The translations under genes and the position numbers were made by a program. A stretch of 64,000 nucleotides of DNA from Gammaproteobacteria bacterium (GTDB lineage: Bacteria; Pseudomonadota; Gammaproteobacteria; GCA-001735895), in contig JAOTYD010000020.1 of the NCBI GenBank assembly GCA_029862005.1, positions 1 through 64,000 of the forward strand, given 5' to 3'. Position 1 is the stretch's first letter. Every line of letters begins with the position of its first letter. The notes under the pieces were generated by a model. The model was not told the DNA's origin and made no database searches. It saw only the letters and a list, made by a program, of their open reading frames with translations. Of this stretch, positions 49,768-58,559 are shown in pieces.

Positions 49768-51243
49768 ATGCAGTTGTCAAAATCACAATACGTTCGCGGT
49801 CTTCAGTGCCACAAAGCACTGTGGCTGTATAAACACAAAAGAGAGGTAATGACACCCACCAGCCCGCGACAGGAATTCATCTTTGCGGGCGGCCACCGCA
49901 TCGGCAAACTCGCGCAGAGCCTGTTCCCCGGCGGCACCGAAATCGAGCATGACCAAAAAAACTTCGACGGCATGATCGAGAAAACCCGGGCACTGATCGA
50001 CCAGGGCGCGAACGTCATTTACGAGGCGACCTTCAAAAGCCGCAACATTTTAATCATGGCGGACATCCTGCTGCGAAACGGCGATGTCTGGGATCTCTAC
50101 GAGGTAAAAGCCTCGACCGGCGTTAAACCTCAACACAAGCCGGACGCCGCCATTCAGTGGTGCGTGATCCAGGACCACCTGCCGCTGGGCAAGGCCCACA
50201 TCGTGCACGTCAACAGCGACTACGTGTTCAACGGCGAGCTCGATATCACTCAGCTACTGGCCATCGAGGACATTACCGACGAGGTGCTCGAGCTGCAGGC
50301 GGGGCTCGACAAAAACCTGGAATCGATGAGCGACATGTTGAGCCAGAATGAGCCCGACATCCCGATCGGCCTGCAGTGTGACGACCCCTACGAATGCGAC
50401 TTCAAGGAATACTGCTGGCAAGACGTGCCCTCTCCTTCCGTGTTCAACCTGTATCGGATGGACAAGAACAGGAAGTTCGAGCTGTACCACGAGGGCAAAA
50501 TCAGTTACGCAGATGTCTGTAATCTCAAGCTTACGAAAACGCAAGCATTACAGGTCGACTCGGCGCTTTCACGGGAGGTTTATATCGATCGAAAAGCCAT
50601 CAGGGAATATGTGGACAGCGCGGTTTACCCGATCAATTTCCTGGATTTCGAAACCTTCAACAGCGCGATACCAAAGTTCCCCGGCCAAATGCCCTATCGC
50701 ACCGCGATCCCGTTTCAGTATTCGCTGCACATCCTGTACGAGGACGGAGAAATCGAGCACAGGGAATTCCTAGCCAACGAGCACCGGGACCCGCGCGCCG
50801 AAATCGCGAAACGACTGGCCGAGGACGTTACTGCCGAAGGCTCCATCGCCGCCTACAGTCAGAAGACCGAAAAATCGATTATCCGTCGACTCGCGACCGA
50901 GTCCGCCGAACACGAGCAAACGTTAATCGCGATGGACGACCGATTTGTCGACCTGTTAAAGCCGTTTCAGCAACTGATGTATTACCACCCGGATTTCAAC
51001 GGCAGCTTTTCGATTAAATCGGTGTTACCCGCCATGTTCCCGGATGACGCAGCGCTGGACTACAAGGCGTTGGATATCCAGGCGGGCGACATGGCCTCGA
51101 TGATCTATGCCGATCTGGACAGGATCGACGATGAAAGCGAAAGGCAGAAAATACGCGAAGCGTTACTCGATTACTGCAAACTGGACACGCTGGCGATGGT
51201 GATGATCTGGCAGGAACTCAGCAATATTGCAGAAGGGAGTTAA
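49768..51243 (+). CDS. Cas4-like nuclease fused to a DEDD exonuclease (DUF2779)
   Basis: A 491-residue cytoplasmic protein. The first half is a PD-(D/E)XK nuclease: Cys in YVRGLQCHKALWL, ATFKSRNILIMADILL with the catalytic Asp, YEVKAST with the E-x-K, and CDDPYECDFKEYC, so the N-terminal Cys plus the three late Cys form a Cas4-type Fe-S cluster. The second half (DUF2779) is an RNase H-fold exonuclease: INFLDFETFNSAIP with D-x-E, YHPDFNGSFSIKSV, and LLDYCKLDTLAMVMIW with the final Asp. It likely processes DNA ends; role unknown. The ATG at 49768 gives MQLSKSQYVRG, the usual start of such proteins. Confidence 0.85.
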   Translation: MQLSKSQYVRGLQCHKALWLYKHKREVMTPTSPRQEFIFAGGHRIGKLAQSLFPGGTEIEHDQKNFDGMIEKTRALIDQGANVIYEATFKSRNILIMADILLRNGDVWDLYEVKASTGVKPQHKPDAAIQWCVIQDHLPLGKAHIVHVNSDYVFNGELDITQLLAIEDITDEVLELQAGLDKNLESMSDMLSQNEPDIPIGLQCDDPYECDFKEYCWQDVPSPSVFNLYRMDKNRKFELYHEGKISYADVCNLKLTKTQALQVDSALSREVYIDRKAIREYVDSAVYPINFLDFETFNSAIPKFPGQMPYRTAIPFQYSLHILYEDGEIEHREFLANEHRDPRAEIAKRLAEDVTAEGSIAAYSQKTEKSIIRRLATESAEHEQTLIAMDDRFVDLLKPFQQLMYYHPDFNGSFSIKSVLPAMFPDDAALDYKALDIQAGDMASMIYADLDRIDDESERQKIREALLDYCKLDTLAMVMIWQELSNIAEGS

Positions 51244-51267
51244 CTGCCGCCATGATTGCTGAAACCA

Positions 51268-51292
51268 AATAGGTATAATATACCCGGAGTTC
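51268..51292. repeat. decayed type A right arm
   Basis: AATAGGTATAATATACCCGGAG; only the outer bases match GGTATACTGTCCCCGG. Confidence 0.4.
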
Positions 51293-51364
51293 AAATGCAG
51301 GAATTGTCTGCCGTCCGGCAACTTATAACAAGCGGTCGACCCGCACCAAACCAGGATTTGGCAT

Positions 51365-53398
51365 ATGAGAATACCATTTGTAAGGCTGGCATTGATTGCT
51401 GTCTTTCCAGCGGTTTGCGCGGCCCAGGACAGCGGTCTGGGTCCGATTACGATAACGGCGACCCGGGTCGAAAAGAATATCGATGAAATACCGGCAGCGG
51501 TCAGCACCGTCGGCCAGGATGAAATTCAGCTCGGTAACGAGCAACTCGGACTGGATGAGTCCCTGGGCGGAGTGCCCGGCCTGTTCATGCTCAATCGATA
51601 CAACTTCGCCCAGGACTTGCGCGCCTCGATCAGGGGCTTCGGAGCGCGTTCGAGTTTCGGCATCCGCGGAATCAAGATTATCGTCGACGGAATTCCCGAA
51701 ACTCTCCCCGACGGACAAGGATCGGTGGATGGCATCGATCTCGGCTCGGCCAGCCAGGTCACCGTTATTCGCGGACCGGCATCGTCCTTATACGGGAACG
51801 CATCAGGTGGCGCGATATTGATCGAATCCGAAAAAGGCCCCCTCAGACCGTTCGCCAGCGCGCGCTCTACCGTCGGCGATTTCGGCTTTAACAATACGCA
51901 GTTGAAAATCGGCGGCGAAAGCGGCAAGCACAACTACCTCGTGAACCTGTCGGATACGTCCTCGGATGGCTATCGCGATCATAGCGAATACGATAATACC
52001 CAGCTCAACGGCCGATTCGAAACCATATTCAAGGGCGGCTCCTCGCTCCTCGCAACCTTGCACCATACCGATCAGCCGGTGGCCAACGACCCGGGCAGCC
52101 TTACCGCTGCGGACGCGGAACTCGATCCGGAACAGGCACGGGCGCAAAACGAGGCATTCGACGCCGGCGAGGCCCTGGAACAGACCCGGATCGGTCTGCT
52201 CTATAAAACCAGCCTGAGCAAGGGCCGGGACTTCGAGACCCGGGTCTACAATACGCAAAGAGACTTCAGCAACAAACTGCCGTTTCAGGATGGTGGCGCG
52301 GTAAAACTCGATCGCGGTTTCACCGGTGCGGGCCTTAAGTTTACCTGGCTGGGCGAGCTGGCCGGCCGCCAAAATCAGCTATTGCTGGGCGTGGATTACG
52401 ACCGCCAGGACGACGACCGCCGCCGTTTCGACAACTTGTCGGGTTCGCTCGGTGCACTGACCTTCGACCAGAACGAGCAGGTGACTTCGATTGGCACCTA
52501 TCTGCAAAACGAAACGCAACTCAGCGATGGTGTCGAGCTCACGCTCGGTATTCGCTACGACGATATCGAGTTCGACGTCAGCGACGACTTTCTTGCCGAC
52601 GGCGACGATTCCGGCAAGGTCGACCTCGATCATACCAGCCCGATGGCGGGGATCAGCTACGCCCTGAGCGACGCTACCCGCTTATACGCTACGATCTCCA
52701 CTGCATTCGAGACGCCGACCACCACCGAGTTCGCCAATCCCGACGGAGGCGGTTTCAATCAGTCGCTCGATCCCCAGAATTCGACCAACTACGAAATCGG
52801 CATCAAACAGCGAACCGGCTCTTATCGCTTCGAGCTGGCGCTGTTTCACATTGAGGTCGACGACGAGCTAACCCCGTTCGAGCTGGCGTCTCAGCCAGGG
52901 CGCACGTTTTTCGAAAATGCCGGGTCATCCACCCGCGACGGACTCGAACTTTTCTATAGCCGGACTCTTGCCCCGCAAATCGAATTTACCTCGGCTTACA
53001 CTTACTCCGAATTCAAATTCGACCGATTTACCGATTCCGACGGCGACGTATTCGACGACAAACGGATACCCGGGATTCCGCGTGACCTGCTTTACCTGGA
53101 CCTGACCTGGTTCGGGGAAAATGGGTATTACGCAACCTGGGATTGGACCTATACCGGTGAGATATACGTCGATAATGCGAATCAAACCCGGGTCGGTTCA
53201 AGCCAGGTTTCGAATCTTCGAATCGGCCATAACGGGTTTTACGGCGACTGGGAGGTCTCACCGTTTCTGGGGATCAACAACCTGTTCGACGAAGACTACA
53301 ACAACAACATCCGGATCAATGCTTTCGGTGGTCGCTATTTCGAGCCGGCGCCGGAGCGGAACGCTTTTGTCGGCATTTCGGTTCGCGCATCCTTCTGA
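51365..53398 (+). CDS. TonB-dependent outer membrane receptor
   Basis: A 677-residue receptor. Signal peptide IPFVRLALIAVFPAVCA, then a TonB box-like GPITITATRV, plug domain (VGQDEIQLGNEQLGLDESLGGVPGLFMLNRYNFAQDLRASIRGFGARSSFGIRGIKIIVDG, SLYGNASGGAILIES) and a 22-strand barrel ending AFVGISVRASF. It resembles siderophore- or metal-type receptors (FecA/PupB-like), but the ligand is unknown. AGGA lies eight bases before the ATG. The following AT-rich cytochrome/dehydrogenase pair may be a separate unit. Confidence 0.92.
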   Translation: MRIPFVRLALIAVFPAVCAAQDSGLGPITITATRVEKNIDEIPAAVSTVGQDEIQLGNEQLGLDESLGGVPGLFMLNRYNFAQDLRASIRGFGARSSFGIRGIKIIVDGIPETLPDGQGSVDGIDLGSASQVTVIRGPASSLYGNASGGAILIESEKGPLRPFASARSTVGDFGFNNTQLKIGGESGKHNYLVNLSDTSSDGYRDHSEYDNTQLNGRFETIFKGGSSLLATLHHTDQPVANDPGSLTAADAELDPEQARAQNEAFDAGEALEQTRIGLLYKTSLSKGRDFETRVYNTQRDFSNKLPFQDGGAVKLDRGFTGAGLKFTWLGELAGRQNQLLLGVDYDRQDDDRRRFDNLSGSLGALTFDQNEQVTSIGTYLQNETQLSDGVELTLGIRYDDIEFDVSDDFLADGDDSGKVDLDHTSPMAGISYALSDATRLYATISTAFETPTTTEFANPDGGGFNQSLDPQNSTNYEIGIKQRTGSYRFELALFHIEVDDELTPFELASQPGRTFFENAGSSTRDGLELFYSRTLAPQIEFTSAYTYSEFKFDRFTDSDGDVFDDKRIPGIPRDLLYLDLTWFGENGYYATWDWTYTGEIYVDNANQTRVGSSQVSNLRIGHNGFYGDWEVSPFLGINNLFDEDYNNNIRINAFGGRYFEPAPERNAFVGISVRASF

Positions 53399-53645
53399 GG
53401 TTAACCGCTACTTCGCACGGAAACGGGGCCCACTAAAACCGCACCTGGAGTGCATATAAAATAATTTAATGCATCACCCCGCATACCCCATTTGCCGGGT
53501 TTACATAACATTGACAGGTTGCGACTTTCCTGCAAGACTTTTTCTCCGCCATTAATTAAGAGGAGAAGCTTGTAATTTTGTTGGATAGTAAAGAGCACAA
53601 TCGTTTTTGCTTTATGTAATTTTTTCATTCGGAGGAAGAGTCGAC

Positions 53646-53972
53646 ATTATTAGATTAACCCAAGGACTACTTTTGCTATTCCTTCTGAATTTTTCAGGAT
53701 ATGCATTATCTGGAGATAAGGTGGCAGGAGAGGAAAGATATAAGAAATCCTGCATTAACTGTCATGGACCAGCCGGTAAAGGTGTAGCCAGTTATCCAAA
53801 AATATCCGGAAATGAAGTTTCTTATACGAAGTCAAAGTTAGAGACTTACAGGGATGGGATTAAAATAGGACCCAATTCGGCTTTGATGATCATGATGGCA
53901 AAGCCCTTGACGGATGAAGAAATTGCAAACCTGGCCGCGTATTTGAAATACGCGAAATACGAAAATAATTAA
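53646..53972 (+). CDS. small secreted cytochrome c (possible ATT start)
   Basis: A class I cytochrome c of about 108 residues. The heme site is CINCHGPAGKG with a distal Met in the ALMIMMAKPLT segment. A signal peptide (IIRLTQGLLLLFLLNFSGYALS) comes directly after a strong GGAGGA (53631), but no ATG, GTG or TTG lies between; the only frame-consistent codons are ATT at 53646 or 53649. The TTG at 53607 lies before the ribosome site. ATT initiation, a sequencing error or a missing base are possible. It precedes the PQQ dehydrogenase gene by 9 bases and is probably its electron acceptor. Confidence 0.75.
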   Translation: MIRLTQGLLLLFLLNFSGYALSGDKVAGEERYKKSCINCHGPAGKGVASYPKISGNEVSYTKSKLETYRDGIKIGPNSALMIMMAKPLTDEEIANLAAYLKYAKYENN

Positions 53973-53981
53973 GGGGGATAA

Positions 53982-55295
53982 ATGATGAAAACACTAAGTA
54001 AGTTTTTCACGACAGTCATGGCGCTCGCTTTGATGTTTGGATTGTCTTCTAATGCCCTTGCAGACGGGCATGAGGGGATGGACATACCGACGATTAAATC
54101 ATCGGCACTTATGACCGGACTTGAAAATCCATGGGATATGGCTTTTTTACCTGACGGCACAATGTTTTTTACTGAAAAATGTAAAGGTCTTTCAGTCAGA
54201 ACAAAAAATGGAAGTGTGAATGCACTGTACGGAATGAAGGACTCTTCGGGCTACCGCGATTCTGGTAGTGATCTTTTTTGTGAAGGTCAGGCCGGTATGT
54301 TGGGCGTGGTTGCAGATATTCACTTTGCCAAGAATCGCACCCTTTACGTTTATTCCACTTCTTCCAAATACCATGGTTCCGGTTGCAAAACCAATTTCGA
54401 AAAGTGCGACGGAAACATTGTTATGCGGTTTAAGGTCAGTGACGACCTCAAGAGCGTTTCTAACCGAACCGATATCGTTAAGGATATTCAATACAAGCCA
54501 TTCGAATCGAACCAGCCGTTCGGCGGGCCCGGCGCTCACAATGGCGGCAGGATACGTATTGGACCGGGAGGATTCCTCTGGGTAGCTGGCGGTGATCGTC
54601 ACAGGGGAATTTGTCCTCAAGACGGTCAGTTACTATGCGGTAAAGTACTCAGGATCGATGGAGACGGTAACGCACACCCCGAAAACAACCCGCCCGAGGG
54701 CTACGACAAGCGTATCTACACCTATGGGCATAGAAACGTACAAGGTATAGATTTTCGTCCGAGCGATGGCAGAGCGTTTACCGCGGAGCATGGGCCATGG
54801 CATAACGACGAGATCACCGCACTGGTAAATGGTGGTAATGCCGGTTGGGACCCTGCAGAGAAAAGAGGCGGCAGAGACGCATGCCCGGACATGTACTGCG
54901 GTTATGAGCCAAATCAAATGGACGCTGTGGATCCTGCGGTACGTGCTGCCTATACCCCGATGAGCGATACTCGTTTCAAAGATCTGATGCCGGCTTCCTG
55001 GAATAACAATGGCTTTTCTCAAGGCACCGGATCTGCCGCATTCCTCAAAGGCAGTAACTGGGGTACCTATGAAGGCCACTTAGCAGTTGGCATCATGGGC
55101 ATTGCTTTCGGTGATACGCCGCCTGGATCCCGTATCGACATGATCGATCTCACGCCTGACGGATTAGGAATAAGGGGTATCGTGCGTATGCCGCTTGGAT
55201 TCTCGAAGAGATTTCGCGGTCTGGTGATGGGTCCGGATAATGCGCTGTATGCTTCTACCGACGAAGGTGAAATCTATAGAATTACAGCTGAATAA
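53982..55295 (+). CDS. PQQ-dependent sugar dehydrogenase (GSDH family)
   Basis: A 437-residue periplasmic enzyme with a signal peptide (FFTTVMALALMFGLSSNALA) and a six-bladed beta-propeller of the glucose/sorbosone dehydrogenase family. Landmarks are GLENPWDMAFLPDGTMFFTEK, GGPGAHNGGRIRIGPGGFLWVAGGDRHRG, YGHRNVQGIDFRPSDGRAFTAEHGPWHNDEI and GFSKRFRGLVMGPDNALYASTDEGEIY. It oxidises aldoses or similar and passes electrons to a cytochrome c, here the one encoded just upstream. ATG-ATG follows AAGGGGG. Its DNA is AT-richer than the neighbours, a sign of recent acquisition. Confidence 0.88.
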   Translation: MMKTLSKFFTTVMALALMFGLSSNALADGHEGMDIPTIKSSALMTGLENPWDMAFLPDGTMFFTEKCKGLSVRTKNGSVNALYGMKDSSGYRDSGSDLFCEGQAGMLGVVADIHFAKNRTLYVYSTSSKYHGSGCKTNFEKCDGNIVMRFKVSDDLKSVSNRTDIVKDIQYKPFESNQPFGGPGAHNGGRIRIGPGGFLWVAGGDRHRGICPQDGQLLCGKVLRIDGDGNAHPENNPPEGYDKRIYTYGHRNVQGIDFRPSDGRAFTAEHGPWHNDEITALVNGGNAGWDPAEKRGGRDACPDMYCGYEPNQMDAVDPAVRAAYTPMSDTRFKDLMPASWNNNGFSQGTGSAAFLKGSNWGTYEGHLAVGIMGIAFGDTPPGSRIDMIDLTPDGLGIRGIVRMPLGFSKRFRGLVMGPDNALYASTDEGEIYRITAE

Positions 55296-55316
55296 GAAGT
55301 AGTTAACTGAAATTAG

Positions 55317-55351
55317 TGCTCGCGTTACGATAGTAGCGCGAGTATTTTTTT
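55317..55351 (+). terminator. intrinsic terminator after the dehydrogenase gene
   Basis: TGCTCGCGTTAC, loop GATA, GTAGCGCGAGTA (two G-U pairs), followed by seven T. Confidence 0.88.
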
Positions 55352-55488
55352 CACTTGTCCGCATGCTCCGTCGAATGGGGCTGCGTCGGTCTGTTCATTG
55401 CTCCAACCCGTTCTCGAATTTTATTGAGCCACTTTCAGTATCGAGTCTGGTTCTTCCTCTACCACAAATCCCCGACAAATTTATCGAG

Positions 55489-55866
55489 CTATTGCTTACA
55501 CAGGATGTTAGCCAGGCGTTCCGTAGCTGAATTCGCATTGATAGACACCTTTGGTTTCTGCTTGGTGTCAGTTGCCATTGCCGGGGTGGTCCAGTTTTTA
55601 TCGGAGTAAAACGTACGTTGCAGTGTTGTTTCCGAGTACTCGGAGCAGTCTATTTTCATCAAGCTCTGATAGCTCGAGGCTCCCATGACCGAGGACTTAT
55701 ATCGAATTCTATTCCACACGTTAACGAGATTACCGTCCTTTTGCACTCGCGTGTCGTCGAAGAAAAAGACATCGCCATTCGCGCGGGTCGAATACTCAAC
55801 CCACTCTGCCATCGTATTGCACGAAAAGGTTAGCAGGAGTATGGGTAGTAGTTTTTTCAAGATCAT
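55489..55866 (-). CDS. surface-adhesin E-like secreted protein
   Basis: A 125-residue exported protein with a signal peptide (MILKKLLPILLLTFSCNTMA, possible lipobox-like TFSC). The mature part AEWVEYSTRANGDVFFFDDTRVQKDGNLVNVWNRIRYKS, the YQSLMKIDCSEYSETTLQRTFYSDKNW stretch and the final CKQ match the surface-adhesin E family (Haemophilus protein E-like). Two conserved cysteines would form a disulfide. Function beyond adhesion is not known in most bacteria. It converges on the PQQ gene and its terminator. Confidence 0.75.
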   Translation of the reverse strand: MILKKLLPILLLTFSCNTMAEWVEYSTRANGDVFFFDDTRVQKDGNLVNVWNRIRYKSSVMGASSYQSLMKIDCSEYSETTLQRTFYSDKNWTTPAMATDTKQKPKVSINANSATERLANILCKQ

Positions 55867-55990
55867 TCCTCAAATCTGCACAGAATAGTAGGCCATTGCC
55901 GACGGGGCTTGCAAGCGGGTGCTGGAAGTGCTGCTGGATCTGGTCGATGACGGACTGATCCCCAATACTGGCCAGGGCCTTCACCGGGAT
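55867..55990 (-). pseudogene. tail fragment of an IS91-like transposase
   Basis: The minus strand reads VKALASIGDQSVIDQIQQHF then PLASPVGNGLLF, resembling the C-terminal tail of IS91-family transposases (often VKVIASIEDPAVI-like followed by a short Pro/Gly-rich end). The zinc-finger part and everything upstream are missing: the fragment is cut by a type C element at 55991. Confidence 0.4.
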
Positions 55991-56039
55991 TTATGGTGAC
56001 AGTTTACTTGGTTCGGAATTAAGGTAACTGTCACCATAA
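55991..56039. repeat. type C palindromic element (intact)
   Basis: TTATGGTGACAGTTTACTT and AAGGTAACTGTCACCATAA; arms almost fully complementary, 11-base loop. It separates the IS91-like fragment from the truncated RAYT. Confidence 0.9.
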
Positions 56040-56043
56040 TATT

Positions 56044-56473
56044 CGGCATATTAATTTCCGCCAGGGTTGGCGCGGTCACTTGTGGCAATAGCGGTTTCAC
56101 TCCTTTCTGCTGGATGAAGATTACCTGCTTGCCACAGTCCGATATGTCGAAAGTAATCCGGTTGCCGCCGGACTGTGCCGACACCCCGGCGAATGGCCAT
56201 GGTCTAGCGCGCGGGCGCACCTCGAAGGCACGGACGACATCCTGGCGATCGTCAAGCCCATGCTCGATCGCGTAGCCGACTGGGAAGCCTACCTGTCCAG
56301 CAGCACCCGCAGCGACAGGGCGGAGTCGATCCGGCGACACAATCGAACCGGGCGCCCTCTCGGCATCACCGAATTCATAAAAATACTGGAGAAACAAACC
56401 GGCAAAACCCTCACCCCAAAACGCCCCGGCCCAAAACCAACCTCGACTAATTAGGTATACTGTCCCCGGAATT
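56044..56473 (+). pseudogene. truncated RAYT transposase copy with right-end repeat
   Basis: Nearly identical (few differences) to 62740-63169 of the intact element. The first 255 bases of the gene are missing, including the HVH nickase motif. A TAG replaces Glu101 of the intact copy (TGG CAA TAG CGG against TGG CAG GAA CGG). The Tyr region YVESNPVAAGL and the complete C-terminus are kept, and the copy still ends with the TTAGGTATACTGTCCCCGGA end (56451-56473). The high identity shows a recent origin. Confidence 0.92.
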
Positions 56474-56560
56474 GCTGGTGAAACCACCGGCACGTGAGTA
56501 TCTGGCGCAGCGAAGGGATTAACAATTTTCGCTCGGCCCCCCTCTCCCGAGACGGTTATA

Positions 56561-58546
56561 ATGCCCGCCATGGCAACCGGCACATTCCGCTTCGCGGCGA
56601 TCGCGACGATCGTCGTATCCGCGTCGCTCTGGGCGGGCGCGACAGCGGCCGCCGAGTGCGGCGGCGGCGAGGTCACAAGCGCGCACGCGATCGCGATGCA
56701 TGGCGAGCCGAAATACGCCGAGGGCTTCCCCCACTTCGACTACGTCAACCCGGCTGCGCCAAAGGGCGGCTCGCTGCGCCAGGGCGCGCTCGGCACCTTC
56801 GACAGCTTCAATGCCTGGATCCCCAAGGGCAACGCGGTCTCGACCGGGTCGATCGAATCGCTGCTGGTCGGCAACGAGGACGAGCCGTTGTCGCTCTACG
56901 GACTCATCGCCGAGCGCCTCGAGTGGCCCGGCGACCGTTCCTGGGTCATGTTCACGCTGCGCGATATCGCGCGCTGGCACGACGGCGTGCCGATCACCGC
57001 CGACGACGTAGTCTGGTCGTTCGAGACGCTGACGACAAAGGGTTCGCCGCAGTACCGTTTCGTCTACCGCGGTGTGAAAGGGGTGGAAAAGCTCGACGCG
57101 CGCCGGGTCAAGTTCAGCTTTTCCGACGCCAGCAACCGCGAGCTGCCGTTGCTCGTGGGGCAGATGCCGATCCTGCCGAAGCATTACTGGGAGAGCCGCG
57201 ATTTCGACAAGACCACGCTCGAGCCGCCGCTCGGCAGCGGCCCCTACCGGGTCAAGCGCTTCGAGCCCGGGCGCTTCGTCGAGCTGGAGCGGGTCGCGGA
57301 TTACTGGGGGCGCGAGCTGCCGGTCAACGTCGGCCACAACAATATCGACCTGCAGCGCACCGACTATTTCCGCGACGACACGGCGATTCGACTCGCGCTC
57401 AAATCCGGCGATCTCGACCTGCGCCTGGAAAACCAGGCCAAGGCCTGGGCGCTCGATTACGACGTGCCGGCGGTCGAGAAAGGCTGGCTTAAAAAAGAGC
57501 GCGTCGAGCACCGCCTGCCAACCGGCATGCAGGCCTTTGTGCTGAACTCCCGCCGCGAAGTCTTCAAGAATCCGAAGGTGCGCGAGGCGCTGGCCTACGC
57601 CTTCGATTACGAGTGGACCAACCGCAACCTGTTCTTCGACGAGTACACCCGCACCCGGAGTTATTTTTCCAACTCGGACCTGGCCTCACGCGAGCTGCCA
57701 CAAGGCCTCGAGCTCGAGATCCTCGAGCGCTACCGCGGCCGCGTGCCGCCGCGGGTGTTCACCGAGGAATACCGCCCGCCATCGACCGACGGCAGCGGCT
57801 GGCCGCGCGACAACCTGCGCAGCGCGTTTGCTTTACTCGCCGAGGCCGGCTGGGAGGTGGTCGACAACGCGCTCGTGCATACCGATAGCGGGCGGCCGTT
57901 CCGCTTCCAGTTCCTGCTGGTCTCCCCCGACTTCGAGCGCGTGGTGCTACCGATGATCCGCAACCTGAAGCGTCTCGGCATCGACGCCAGCGCGCGCGTG
58001 GTCGACTCGAGCCAGTACATCAACCGCCTGCGCAGCTTCGACTTCGACGCCTTCGTCTTCGTCTGGGGGCAGTCGGAAACCCCCGGCAACGAGCAGCGCG
58101 TGTTCTGGAGCAGCGCCGCGGCCGATCAGCCCGACAGCCGCAACTTCGCCGGCATCCGTGACCCGGTCGTCGACGAGCTGATCGAGGGCATGATCGCGGC
58201 CTGCACGCGCGAGGAGCTGGTCGCCTGGACCCGCGCGCTCGACCGCGTGCTGCTGTGGGGCTTCTACGTGATCCCGAACTGGTACCTGCGCTCCGACCGC
58301 GTGCTCTACTGGGACAAGTACGCGCGCCCCGCGGTGCCGGTCAAGTCCGGCGTCAACACGAGCCTGTGGTGGTACGATGCCAAACGCGCCGCCGCGCTCG
58401 AGCGGGTGATCGACAATCTCGACGCCGACAGCGAAACCGCGCCGCCGGGCGAAACGCCGGGCTGGGGCACCGTCATCGCCTGGCTGCTGGCCGGGCTCGC
58501 GGTCGCTTATTGGCTCGCGCGCCGCGCGCTGCGGCGGAAAACCTGA
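56561..58546 (+). CDS. yejA: YejA-like peptide ABC binding protein
   Basis: A 661-residue periplasmic solute-binding protein (SBP_bac_5). Signal peptide [23 protein letters not shown], then [45 protein letters not shown], the conserved YejA opening, and the tail [11 protein letters not shown]-like end. It ends with a C-terminal transmembrane helix ([20 protein letters not shown]), which is unusual for a soluble binding protein and would anchor it in the inner membrane. YejABEF imports peptides such as microcin C. DNA is strikingly GC-rich compared with the flanks. First gene of the operon; start codon at 56561 or 56570. Confidence 0.88.
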   Translation: MPAMATGTFRFAAIATIVVSASLWAGATAAAECGGGEVTSAHAIAMHGEPKYAEGFPHFDYVNPAAPKGGSLRQGALGTFDSFNAWIPKGNAVSTGSIESLLVGNEDEPLSLYGLIAERLEWPGDRSWVMFTLRDIARWHDGVPITADDVVWSFETLTTKGSPQYRFVYRGVKGVEKLDARRVKFSFSDASNRELPLLVGQMPILPKHYWESRDFDKTTLEPPLGSGPYRVKRFEPGRFVELERVADYWGRELPVNVGHNNIDLQRTDYFRDDTAIRLALKSGDLDLRLENQAKAWALDYDVPAVEKGWLKKERVEHRLPTGMQAFVLNSRREVFKNPKVREALAYAFDYEWTNRNLFFDEYTRTRSYFSNSDLASRELPQGLELEILERYRGRVPPRVFTEEYRPPSTDGSGWPRDNLRSAFALLAEAGWEVVDNALVHTDSGRPFRFQFLLVSPDFERVVLPMIRNLKRLGIDASARVVDSSQYINRLRSFDFDAFVFVWGQSETPGNEQRVFWSSAAADQPDSRNFAGIRDPVVDELIEGMIAACTREELVAWTRALDRVLLWGFYVIPNWYLRSDRVLYWDKYARPAVPVKSGVNTSLWWYDAKRAAALERVIDNLDADSETAPPGETPGWGTVIAWLLAGLAVAYWLARRALRRKT

Positions 58547-58559
58547 CGGGGAGGAACCG

